From: Limnospira fusiformis SAG 85.79
GTDB lineage: Bacteria; Cyanobacteriota; Cyanobacteriia; Cyanobacteriales; Microcoleaceae
Direction: 5' to 3'
DNA length: 64,000 nucleotides
NCBI RefSeq assembly: GCF_012516315.1
Contig: NZ_CP051185.1
Coordinates: 4,717,363 to 4,781,362 of the forward strand
The notes beneath the pieces are model-generated. The model made no database searches. It saw only the letters and a list, made by a program, of their open reading frames with translations, and had not been told where the DNA came from. Position numbers and translations under genes: made by a program. Positions within the stretch are counted from its first letter, which is position 1. Every line of letters begins with the position of its first letter. Shown piece after piece: positions 33,585 through 41,725 of the stretch.

Positions 33585-34217
33585 TTAATCCCCTTTCAAA
33601 TTCTGAACCGGATGCTGTCCATAAAATGGTAAAGCATCCGACCAGTGGGGGCAATTTCCCTGTTGCCATAACAGAGTAGCCAATCCCAATATAGCACAAC
33701 TTGTCTGTCCTAGTCCACCCGTCAGCGAGATTTTTTCTAATGGTTTTTCTTCTTGAGATAACCGCATTTCCCACTGTGAGGCAGACATGACACTATCAGG
33801 CAATTTGGTCACCAAACCCTGGGCAGAAACCTGATAAATAGCCACAAATAATTCTCCCCGTTGTGCCGGCATTTCTAGGGCAATATTCCCCGAATAATCC
33901 CCCGCTAAATTATAGGCAGCCGCCGCCAAAGTAGAAATCGCAAACAGGGGAATATCTAACTGTTGTGCGAGGGTTCTCGCCGTCACCACTCCCAAGCGAG
34001 TCCCCGTAAAACTTCCCGGACCCCGCGCCACCGCTATTAGTTGTAAATCCGCCCAAGTTTGAGGGGGCATAAATTCCGATATATGTTGATGGAGTTGGGT
34101 TGATAAATCCCTCCCCAAATGCCAAGTTTGGCAGCGCACAGGTTCCCCAAACTTCCCCATAGCTAAACCCAATTCGGGGCTACTGGTATGGATAGCGAAA
34201 CCATAGTTTTTTGCCAT
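33585..34217 (-). CDS. tsaB: tRNA threonylcarbamoyladenosine biosynthesis protein TsaB
   Basis: 210 residues. TsaB is the ASKHA-fold partner of TsaD (with TsaE) in making t6A37 on ANN-reading tRNAs. Signature blocks: GFAIHTSSPELGLAM at the N-terminus and IAVARGPGSFTGTRLGVVTARTLAQ in the first lobe. The C-terminal lobe is shorter and less conserved, as is usual. It converges with cbiQ. Confidence 0.92.
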   Translation of the reverse strand: MAKNYGFAIHTSSPELGLAMGKFGEPVRCQTWHLGRDLSTQLHQHISEFMPPQTWADLQLIAVARGPGSFTGTRLGVVTARTLAQQLDIPLFAISTLAAAAYNLAGDYSGNIALEMPAQRGELFVAIYQVSAQGLVTKLPDSVMSASQWEMRLSQEEKPLEKISLTGGLGQTSCAILGLATLLWQQGNCPHWSDALPFYGQHPVQNLKGD

Positions 34218-34318
34218 TAGTGTACCTTGTGTAACTCACTGATATTATGCTATCCTAATAGGTGTCAGTTTCCCCATACAACCCATGGAAATCCGGTTAA
34301 CCAAACCCAGGTCAATCA

Positions 34319-35170
34319 TTAAAGTTCTTTCGGACCCGGTTCTGGACTCAGAATAATCACATATTCTCCCCCTTTGCTTTGCTGAATAATCACCAGGGGA
34401 GGGCGCACATTAGGGGGGGCATTTTCTGGTAATGATGGGAAAATATAATATTGACTGTCTCGGTCAATTAACAGTCGCCAGATGCTGGAGTTATCCGCCT
34501 GGGTTTTGTCGTTATAATCTCGCTGTAGTAACATCTGATAAAGTTCTAAATCCCCGATAAATCGAAAATTTCCCACTACTGGGTCATCAGTCAAGTCGTA
34601 GATTTTGCGACCTAGGGGAAGCTGATTTTCTGGGGTAATTATAGTTACCACAGGCAACATGGATGTATGGTTATGGGCATCTCGAATCGCGTCTAGGTTT
34701 CCCTGGGTTTGACCTAGATAAAATAGACCCGCCAAACACCAACCCGCAATCACCAATTCATTGACAAAGTTTTTATCATAGTTAATGGGTTGGAAATCCG
34801 GCAAAGCATTCAAAGTGCGAGTCGCGCGAGAGTGGTGCTGTTTGATGCTTATTTTTAACAGATAATGACGGCTGGTGTTCATGAAATTCGCGAATTTGCC
34901 GCTACTCCATTCCAGTAATTTGAGACTCAGAAAAATTAGCAGAAAGGTAGCGATCGCCACCCGAAAAGTGCGCCAGAAAGTAGACCAATCGCCCCCCGAC
35001 AAATGCCCAAAAAATACCTAAATCGGGGCAATAAAAAACGATTTTATCGGCAAATCTAACGTGGTCACTTCTAGTTTAAAAAAGGCGAAATATGCCCAGC
35101 GGTAAATCCAGCCCGTAAAATACAAGCCGACTCCTAAGATAGTTAATAAACTGGCTAATTTACTAAACAT
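34319..35170 (-). pseudogene. Membrane protein of unknown function with an in-frame TAG stop
   Basis: The gene should start at ATG 35170, where a strong GGAGG site lies 6 bp upstream. It reads MFSKLASLLTILGVGLYFTG (first membrane helix) and on to FFIAPI, then TAG at 35018-35020. The frame continues without any shift: VFFGHLSGGDWSTFWRTFRV, a second membrane helix, a third near residue 130, and a soluble tail to 34319. Total would be 283 residues. A CAG (Gln) to TAG change explains it. The part after the stop has an ATG-lacking natural start (GTG/TTG only near 34990-35000), so it is probably not translated efficiently. Function unknown. Confidence 0.75.
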
Positions 35171-35317
35171 TAAACCTCCGTTTATCGCCAATTGAACCCA
35201 GAACCATGGGGGGTAGGGGAATGACTACTTAGCCAATGTCAAGGGGGAAGTTTCCGAAAAAGGGTCGAGTCAGCTTGAAGATGTTAGTATTAAATCATAT
35301 CGTCTCTCACTCCTGCC

Positions 35318-35899
35318 ATGAGAACTCCTCAACTGATGATTTGCCTATCCCTAGCTGGTCTGACGATCGCCACGGGTGACATTCAACCAGCGATCGCACT
35401 CCCGGTGCTGGTAGCCCAAAACCAACCACAAAAGCGACCGATTCCGTTTTCCTTGCCACTCTCCGCGACGGTGATTCTGGTTGATGGCGGTCAACGCACC
35501 GGTCAACTGGTTGAAATTAAGCCAGAATATCTCATTGTAACACGAGGTGAGAGTCGCCGTCAAGAAGCGATCGCCAATGTTGCCCGCGTGGAATTTGGGG
35601 AGGATATTTGGTGGCCGACTTCCGACGGTCGGATAGTGACGGCTGGCGGCAACGATGATCACATTCTGGGAAACCCCCGACGCTTCCGGGTGCGGGTGGA
35701 TGGATTAGTTTGGGAAGATGCGGATAAAGGCCTTTTGGCGATCGCACCAGAAGCGGTTATCGCAGTAGATGATCAACCCGGCATTCCCAGGGGGATGAGG
35801 AACATAATTTATATTCGTTATATGGTGACTGCCATAGAATTTGACCCCCAGAATGCCGAGTTAATTATCACGGCACGATTGCGATCGCCTTCCGAATAG
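35318..35899 (+). CDS. Small secreted protein, partner 1 of the CHAT cassette
   Basis: 193 residues. A signal peptide (about 1-27; ...QPAIALPVLVAQ) is followed by a compact beta-rich domain: ATVILVDGGQRTGQLVEIK, LIVTRGESRRQEAIANVARV, which has the look of an LSm/SH3-like barrel (inference). The end reads LVWEDADKGLLAIAPEAVI and FDPQNAELIITARLRSP. A paralogue about 88% identical by eye lies at 39974-40561, in the same position relative to the next CHAT gene. I do not recognise a family. A role with the exported CHAT proteins is inferred only from repeated linkage. Confidence 0.75.
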   Translation: MRTPQLMICLSLAGLTIATGDIQPAIALPVLVAQNQPQKRPIPFSLPLSATVILVDGGQRTGQLVEIKPEYLIVTRGESRRQEAIANVARVEFGEDIWWPTSDGRIVTAGGNDDHILGNPRRFRVRVDGLVWEDADKGLLAIAPEAVIAVDDQPGIPRGMRNIIYIRYMVTAIEFDPQNAELIITARLRSPSE

Positions 35900-35980
35900 T
35901 TATGGGAACTGGGATGATAATTTTAACTAAACTTGAATGCGATCGTTGCTTGATTAATTGCATCAATAGGAGGCGCAAAT

Positions 35981-36295
35981 ATGTATCACATTGATTTATC
36001 CGATGCCCACCTAAATCTATCGGAATTGGTGGAAAAAGCCCTCAGCGGACAAGAGGTTTTTATTACCAAAGATAATCAACCCCTGGTCAAGCTGGTTTCC
36101 GTTTCCCCGCCCGAAAAATTGTCAAACCGTGAACCGGGAACTGCCGAAAACCTGGTGCAAGTCTGTGATGATTCCTGTTGGGAAAGCCAGGAGTTGGTGA
36201 CATCTTCTAAGTTAAATCAACTTGAAGAAAAGCTGGAATATTTGAATCAAGTCTTTGACCAATTCAAGAAAATGGTAGCCGATTTGAGGGACTGA
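35981..36295 (+). CDS. Phd/YefM-type antitoxin
   Basis: 104 residues. Residues 1-45 (MYHIDLSDAHLNLSELVEKALSGQEVFITKDNQPLVKLV) match the Phd/YefM DNA-binding fold. A longer helical C-terminus should wrap the toxin. GGAGG lies 8 bp before the ATG. The toxin gene that follows is cut to about 19 codons, so the antitoxin is an orphan. It may still bind DNA here and affect the adjacent CHAT gene. Confidence 0.85.
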   Translation: MYHIDLSDAHLNLSELVEKALSGQEVFITKDNQPLVKLVSVSPPEKLSNREPGTAENLVQVCDDSCWESQELVTSSKLNQLEEKLEYLNQVFDQFKKMVADLRD

Positions 36296-36300
36296 ACTTG

Positions 36301-36358
36301 ATGCGGTTACTGCTGGATACTCACGCTTTTATTTGGTATGTCGCCGACTCTGAAAAAC
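36301..36358 (+). pseudogene. VapC-type PIN toxin, first 19 codons only
   Basis: MRLLLDTHAFIWYVADSEK is the unmistakable start of a PIN-domain (VapC) toxin, with the first catalytic Asp. At about 36358 it runs into the dispersed repeat CCGTCGGTGGGGTGTAACG and then into the leader of the CHAT gene. By chance the frame stays open from toxin start through the repeat into CHAT1, giving an apparent fusion of 1192 codons. The toxin is certainly inactive. Confidence 0.85.
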
Positions 36359-36364
36359 GCAGCT

Positions 36365-36400
36365 TTCCGTCGGTGGGGTGTAACGCCGCGAAACCCAACA
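36365..36400 (+). repeat. Short dispersed repeat before CHAT1
   Basis: CCGTCGGTGGGGTGTAACGC then CGCGAAACCCAAC. Variants occur at 40756-40860 and 41629-41696. The core GTTGGGT...ACCCAAC type inverted repeat is a REP-like sequence of cyanobacteria. The copy here and that at 41660-41696 precede CHAT1 and CHAT2 at identical distance. Confidence 0.75.
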
Positions 36401-36429
36401 TCGATTTCCCATTAATAGTAGGTGGTGCA

Positions 36430-39400
36430 ATGAAAAGATTAATGATTGGTTCTCTATTAGGAGTAACAATGCTAGTGGCGACTCCCGCCATATTCCCAAT
36501 TCTGACACAGCGCAGTTATGCCCAAACCTCCCAGACTCAGGCGGCACAACTGCAACAACTGATTGATTTGGGATTTCAGCAAACTCAGCAAGGGCAACCT
36601 TTACAAGCCATAGAAACACTTAAACAAGCCCTAGCTATTGCCCAAAGTATCCAAGGTCGAGAAGACGAAGCATTCGCAAATCTTCTTCTGGGTTTCAACT
36701 ATTATCATATCGGCAAACCCCTGGAAGCCTTAACATACTTACAGCAAGCATTACCCATTATGCGGGAAGTGCGCGATCGCACCGGGGAAGCCACTACTCT
36801 CAATAATATCGGTGCAGTTTACAGCGATATGGGTCAACCGCAGGAAGCCTTAACATACTACCAGCAAGCATTACCCATATTGCGGGAAGTGAGCGATCGC
36901 ACCGGGGAAGCGGCGACTCTCAATAGTATCGGTGGACTTTACCACGATATCGGTAAACCCCAGGAAGCGTTAACATACTTCCAACAAGCATTATTTATCA
37001 CGCGGGAAATAAGCGATCGCAGACAGCAAGCCACTACCCTCAATAATATCGGTGCAGTTTACGGCGCTATCGGTAAACCCCAGCAAGCGTTAACATACTT
37101 GCAGCAAGCATTACCCATTAGGCGGGAAGTTAGCGATCGCGCCGGGGAAGCCAATACCCTCAATAGTATCGGTGGAGTTTACCACGCTATCGGTAAACCC
37201 CAGGAAGCCTTAACATACTACCTGCAAGCATTACCCATTAGGCGGGAAGTGAGCGATCGCGCCGGGGAAGCCACTACTCTCAATAATATCGGTGAAGTTT
37301 ACCGCACTATCGGTAAACCCCAGGAAGCCTTAACATACTACCTGCAAGCATTACCCATTAGCCGGGAAGTGAGCGATCGCAGGGGAGAAGCCACTACTCT
37401 CAATAATATCGGTGGGGTTTACCACGATATCGGTAAACCCCAAGAAGCCTTAACATACTACCTGCAAGCATTATCTATGACGCGGGAAGTGAGCGATCGC
37501 AGGGGAGAAGCCACTACTCTCAATAATATCGGTGGGGTTTACCACGGTATCGGTCAACCCCAGGAAGCCTTAACATACTTGCAGCAAGCATTAGCCATTA
37601 TGCGGGAAGTGCGCGATCGCGCCGGGGAAGCAGTTACTCTGAGTAATATCGGTGAAGTTTACAGCGCTATCGGTCAACCCCTGAAAGCCTTAACATACTA
37701 CCTGCAAGCATTACCCATTAGGCGGGAAGTTAGCGATCGCGCCGGGGAAGCCAATACCCTCAATAGTATCGGTGGAGTTTACCACGATATCGGTCAACCC
37801 CAGGAAGCCTTAACATACTACCTGCAAGCATTATCTATTAGGCGGGAAGTGAGCGATCGCGCCGGGGAAGCCAATACCCTCAATAATATCGGTGCAGTTT
37901 ACCACGGTATCGGTAAACCCCAGGAAGCCTTAACATACTACCAGCAAGCATTACCAATATGGCGGGAAGTGAGCGATCGCGCCGGGGAAGCGACTACTCT
38001 CAATAATATCGGTGGAGTTTACCGCGCTATCGGTAAACCCCAGGAAGCCTTAACATACTACCAGCAAGCATTACCCATTAGCCGGGAAGTGAGCGCTCGC
38101 GCTACGGAAGCCAATACTCTCAATAATATCGGTGCAGTTTACCGCGAAATAGGTAAACCCCAGGAAGCGTTAACATACCTCCAGCAAGCATTAGCCATTA
38201 GCCGGGAAGTGAGCGCTCGCGCCGGTGAAGCCAATACCCTCAATAGTATCGGTGCAGTTTACAGCCAAATAGGTCAACCCCAGGAAGCCTTAACATACTA
38301 CCAGCAAGCATTACCCATTATGCGGGAAGTAAATTATCTCCGTGGGGAAGCAGTTACTCTCAGTAACATTGGTGCAGTTTACCGCGCTATCGGTCAACCC
38401 CAGACCGCCATCGAAAACTTGGAAAAATCCGTACAAATTACCCTAGAAATGCGTGCAGGTTTGCAACAGGAAAACCGCGAATCATTCCTAGAAAGTAACC
38501 GAGGAACACCCGTCGCCCTTGTGGATCTTCTCATTGACCAAAACCAACCCGACCAAGCCTTTAAATGGTATAACCTCGCCACCACCTTCGACCTCGCCGA
38601 CTATACCCGCCTGCTCGAGGCAAAAGTTAGTAATCCAGAAGCCCAGAAAATGATTGACCAGTGGAATCAAAACCATCAACGCCTACAATTCCTTTACTCC
38701 CAAGTTGACGACAACTGGACACCAGAACTACCTCAACAAATCAACCAATTACAAGCCGAAAATAGCCAACTCGCCGAGGATATCTCCCGCCAATATCCCG
38801 AAGTTTCCGAACTCTTTGAAACCACCCCCCAAGATATCGAAACTCTCCAAGCCAATATCGCTCCGGGAACCCTGGTTATTCAACCCGTTTTGTTAACTAA
38901 TATTCGGAACGTCGAGAATAAAATCGGCATTTTTGTAGTCAGCCGCGACCAAGCCACCCTCGTCCGTACCATTCCCATTAACCCCAGCGAATTTGATGCC
39001 ATACTCACCGAATATCGCGCCCAACTCGAAAACCACAACCGCGAGGACTACGATCGCAATCAAGAACTACTGTATGATTATCTCATTCGTCCCGTCGAGG
39101 CGGATATTGCTGCCTATTCTCCCGACCAAATCGCCATTATTGCCACCGGAAAACTGCGTTATATCCCCTTTGAAACCCTCTATGATAATCAGAGCGAACA
39201 ATACCTCATTGAAAAATACCCCATCCACTACCTCACCCGCATTTCCGCCACCCGCAATATTCCCAATAACCCCCGAACCTCCACCCAGGTTTTAGCCTTT
39301 GGCAACCCCACACCCACCTCCCAAGAACTTCCGGGAGCCGAACAGGAAGCCCGCCAAGTTACCGAAATTTTATCAGGGGAATATTGGCTGCGGGAACAAG

Positions 39401-39876
39401 CCACCCGCGACCGTTTTTATAACGATTCTGCCCGGTTTAATGTCCTGCATTTGGCGACCCATGGCTGCTTTCAAAAGCCAGGATGTCCCCGCCTAAACTT
39501 AGAGGCAAATAACATCTTATTTGCTAATGGTGAAAAATTCAATATTGCTGATGCGGCATTGTTGGGATTAAACCAAACTAATTTGGTGGTTTTAAGTGCT
39601 TGTCAAACCGCCATGGAAGCCGAATCAGACGGGCGGGAATTTGCAGCGGTTGCCTACTTATTTGAACGGGCGGGAGCCGATGCCGTGATAGCCAGCCTCT
39701 GGAATGCCGAGGATAATAAAACCCTCTTAATTATGACACAATTTTATGAGAATGTCAACCAGGGAATGACCAAAGTTGAGGCATTACGGCAGGCAAAATT
39801 AGCCTTCGCCCAAGAAGCGGTACATCCATTTTATTGGTCGCATTTAATTCTGATAGGTGATGGCAGTTCCTTTTAA
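36430..39876 (+). CDS. Exported TPR-CHAT protein 1 (intact caspase-like dyad)
   Basis: 1148 residues from ATG 36430, preceded by AGGTGG and matching the starts of both paralogues; the open frame upstream is the vapC remnant. A signal peptide (about 1-36, ...QRSYAQ) directs export. Then 14 near-identical 40-residue TPR units plus a degenerate first one (about 75-650; consensus EATTLNNIGAVYxxIGxPQEALTYYQQALPIxREVSDRxG) and a helical connector. The C-terminal CHAT domain (about 850-1148) carries His1011 in HLATHGCF and Cys1058 in VVLSACQTA, the caspase/separase-like dyad. CHAT proteases are mostly known as cytoplasmic defence effectors; this one is predicted periplasmic. The TPR array probably binds a partner or substrate. 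Confidence 0.88.
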   Translation: MKRLMIGSLLGVTMLVATPAIFPILTQRSYAQTSQTQAAQLQQLIDLGFQQTQQGQPLQAIETLKQALAIAQSIQGREDEAFANLLLGFNYYHIGKPLEALTYLQQALPIMREVRDRTGEATTLNNIGAVYSDMGQPQEALTYYQQALPILREVSDRTGEAATLNSIGGLYHDIGKPQEALTYFQQALFITREISDRRQQATTLNNIGAVYGAIGKPQQALTYLQQALPIRREVSDRAGEANTLNSIGGVYHAIGKPQEALTYYLQALPIRREVSDRAGEATTLNNIGEVYRTIGKPQEALTYYLQALPISREVSDRRGEATTLNNIGGVYHDIGKPQEALTYYLQALSMTREVSDRRGEATTLNNIGGVYHGIGQPQEALTYLQQALAIMREVRDRAGEAVTLSNIGEVYSAIGQPLKALTYYLQALPIRREVSDRAGEANTLNSIGGVYHDIGQPQEALTYYLQALSIRREVSDRAGEANTLNNIGAVYHGIGKPQEALTYYQQALPIWREVSDRAGEATTLNNIGGVYRAIGKPQEALTYYQQALPISREVSARATEANTLNNIGAVYREIGKPQEALTYLQQALAISREVSARAGEANTLNSIGAVYSQIGQPQEALTYYQQALPIMREVNYLRGEAVTLSNIGAVYRAIGQPQTAIENLEKSVQITLEMRAGLQQENRESFLESNRGTPVALVDLLIDQNQPDQAFKWYNLATTFDLADYTRLLEAKVSNPEAQKMIDQWNQNHQRLQFLYSQVDDNWTPELPQQINQLQAENSQLAEDISRQYPEVSELFETTPQDIETLQANIAPGTLVIQPVLLTNIRNVENKIGIFVVSRDQATLVRTIPINPSEFDAILTEYRAQLENHNREDYDRNQELLYDYLIRPVEADIAAYSPDQIAIIATGKLRYIPFETLYDNQSEQYLIEKYPIHYLTRISATRNIPNNPRTSTQVLAFGNPTPTSQELPGAEQEARQVTEILSGEYWLREQATRDRFYNDSARFNVLHLATHGCFQKPGCPRLNLEANNILFANGEKFNIADAALLGLNQTNLVVLSACQTAMEAESDGREFAAVAYLFERAGADAVIASLWNAEDNKTLLIMTQFYENVNQGMTKVEALRQAKLAFAQEAVHPFYWSHLILIGDGSSF

Positions 39877-39973
39877 GGTGGATATCTGCGGCTGAGGGTC
39901 GGGAAGTTTCCGAAAAATAGCGGAGTCAGCTTGAAGATATTAATATGAGATTAGATTTGAACGGACACCTACG

Positions 39974-40561
39974 ATGAAAACTCCTCAACTGATGATTTGC
40001 CTATCCCTAGCTGGTCTGACGATCGCCACCGGTGACATTCAACCAGCGATCGCACTCCCCGTGCTGGTAGCCCAAAACCAAGCACAAAATCGACCGATTC
40101 CGATTTCCCTCCCCACCTCGGCGACGGTGATTCTGGTTAATGGCGGTCAACGCTCCGGTCAACTGGTTGAAATTAAGCCACAATATCTCATTGTAACACG
40201 AGGTGAGAGTCGCGCTCAAGAAGCGATCGCCAATGTTTCCCGCGTGCGACTTGGGGGGGATATTTGGTGGCCGACTTCCGACGGTCGGATAGTGCTTCGC
40301 GGCAACGGTGACGACGAAGAGAACATTCTCGGAAACCCCCGACGCTTCCGGGTGCGGGTGGATGGATTAGTTTGGGAAGATGCGGATAAAGGCCTTTTGG
40401 CGATCGCACCAGAAGCCGTTATCGCAGTAGATGATAAACCCGGTGTTCCGAGGGGGATGAGGAACATAATTTATAGTCGTTATGTGGTGACTGCCATAGA
40501 ATTTGACCCCCAGAATGCCGAGTTAATTATCACGGCGCAATTGCGATCGCCTTCCGAATAG
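39974..40561 (+). CDS. Small secreted protein, partner 2 of the CHAT cassette
   Basis: 195 residues, paralogue of the protein at 35318-35899 with the same signal peptide (LMICLSLAGLTIATGDIQPA) and the same beta-rich body. Differences cluster in RIVLRGNGDDEENILG against RIVTAGGNDDHILG. The upstream 70 bp (GAAGTTTCCGAAAAA...GAGTCAGCTTGAAGAT) are also duplicated, so regulation may be shared. It starts 97 bp after the CHAT1 stop. Confidence 0.75.
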   Translation: MKTPQLMICLSLAGLTIATGDIQPAIALPVLVAQNQAQNRPIPISLPTSATVILVNGGQRSGQLVEIKPQYLIVTRGESRAQEAIANVSRVRLGGDIWWPTSDGRIVLRGNGDDEENILGNPRRFRVRVDGLVWEDADKGLLAIAPEAVIAVDDKPGVPRGMRNIIYSRYVVTAIEFDPQNAELIITAQLRSPSE

Positions 40562-40612
40562 TTATGGGAACTGGGATGATAATTTTAACTGAACCTCATT
40601 GAGGAATGAATC

Positions 40613-40786
40613 ATGGAAAATACCAATATTAAACAAGAAGCCAAACGCCTGATTGATGAACTTCCCGATAATTCGACTTGGGATGACCTGATGTATTCGA
40701 TTTATGTCAGGCAGGTGGTCGAAGCGGGAATAGCTGACAGTGAAAATGGTAAAGCGGCTTCCCGTAGGTTGGGTGTAACGCAGTGA
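40613..40786 (+). pseudogene. Truncated antitoxin-like ORF
   Basis: 57 codons: MENTNIKQEAKRLIDELPDN, then STWDDLMYSIYVRQVVEAGI, typical of small RelB/ParD-like antitoxins of cyanobacteria. After ADSENGK the frame enters the dispersed repeat (CTTCCCGTAGGTTGGGTGTA) and stops. A toxin gene does not follow. GAGGAA before the ATG is a good ribosome site, so the short protein may still be made. Confidence 0.6.
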
Positions 40787-40900
40787 AACCCAACTAACTT
40801 CCCGTCGGTGGGGTGTAACGCCGCTTCCCGTAGGTTGGGTGTAACGCAGTGAAACCCAACTAACACTTTCTAGGATTATATAGCAACCGCCAGAGCGGTT
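40756..40900. repeat. Cluster of dispersed REP-like repeats
   Basis: Three copies of the CCCGTAGGTTGGGTGTAACG / CCCGTCGGTGGGGTGTAACG family follow each other (about 40760-40799, 40800-40823, 40824-40861). They contain GTTGGGT/ACCCAAC inverted halves. A separate 6-bp hairpin AACCGC-CAGA-GCGGTT lies at 40885-40900. The cluster replaces the end of the antitoxin-like ORF. Confidence 0.75.
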
Positions 40901-40998
40901 CGGACTGAGCGACTAATTTTAGACCCGCCTTGAAATGAATTTGAAGGCTGATAGCAAAAGTCCACTCAAGTAGACTAAATAGACAAGAGGAGATCATC

Positions 40999-41223
40999 AT
41001 GAATTCCGATATCCGTCAAGAAATTATTGACCTAGCCAGAGAACTACCCGATGATGTTTTGCCAGATGTTCTGACATTTTTACGCTTTATAAATGACCGC
41101 AAAAAACCAATAATTCCAGATAATGATACTGCCAATAATCAGGCAGATTCGAGTCGTGCGATCGCGGCTTATAAGGCGATCGCTGATAAGTACAAGAATG
41201 CGTTGCGGGAATTAGCAAAGTGA
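40999..41223 (+). CDS. Antitoxin of a Doc-type toxin-antitoxin pair
   Basis: 74 residues: MNSDIRQEIIDLARELPDDV, then FLRFINDRKK and a C-terminal helix AYKAIADKYKNALRELAK. Small acidic-helical protein with the features of an antitoxin; the GAGGAG site is 8 bp upstream. Its stop overlaps the start of the toxin (GTGA, 4 bp), the usual type II coupling. I do not assign a precise antitoxin family. Confidence 0.7.
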   Translation: MNSDIRQEIIDLARELPDDVLPDVLTFLRFINDRKKPIIPDNDTANNQADSSRAIAAYKAIADKYKNALRELAK

Positions 41224-41621
41224 ACCAACCATTATGGATATCCGAAGAAATTGTTAGATTCATTCATCAAGATCAAATTCAGCAGCATGGTGGTTGTTTG
41301 GGGATTAGGGATGAAAATTTGCTTTCTGCGAGTTTAGCAAGACCCCAACATTTATTTGCTTACAGTCAATGTAACTTATTCGATCTGGCTGCTGCTTATG
41401 GCTACAGTTTGACTAAAAATCATCCATTTATTGATGGAAACAAACGGACTGCTTTTGCAGTAATGGCAACATTTTTATTGGTCAATGGATATTTGCTTAA
41501 CGTTCCAGAGACAGAGGTTGTCACTATAATGGAACGCTTGTCAACTGACCAGAAAACTCAGCAATCTTTAGCCGAGTGGTTAGCCCATAATTCCATAATT
41601 TCATCTCTGGATGAAACTTGA
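41220..41621 (+). CDS. Doc-like Fic-domain toxin (death on curing)
   Basis: 133 residues from GTG 41220. HPFIDGNKRTAFAVM holds the Fic/Doc signature HxFx(D/N)GNKR, and the N-terminal GIRDENLLSASLARPQHLFAYS is typical of Doc. Doc phosphorylates EF-Tu and stops translation until neutralised by the antitoxin. The pair looks intact, unlike the two broken modules nearby. It occupies the same slot between secreted protein and CHAT protein as the Phd/VapC remnant in cassette 1. Confidence 0.88.
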   Translation: MNQPLWISEEIVRFIHQDQIQQHGGCLGIRDENLLSASLARPQHLFAYSQCNLFDLAAAYGYSLTKNHPFIDGNKRTAFAVMATFLLVNGYLLNVPETEVVTIMERLSTDQKTQQSLAEWLAHNSIISSLDET

Positions 41622-41628
41622 AATGATA

Positions 41629-41696
41629 GTGGGGTGTAACGCCGCGAAACCCAACTAACTTCCCGTCGGTGGGGTGTAACGCCGCGAAACCCAACA
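41629..41696 (+). repeat. Two dispersed repeats before CHAT2
   Basis: GTGGGGTGTAACGCCGCGAA is found twice in tandem (about 41630 and 41668). The second copy plus the next 30 bp up to the CHAT2 start are the same as 36365-36429 before CHAT1. Confidence 0.8.
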
Positions 41697-41725
41697 TCGA
41701 TTTCCCATTAATAGTAGGTGGTGCA

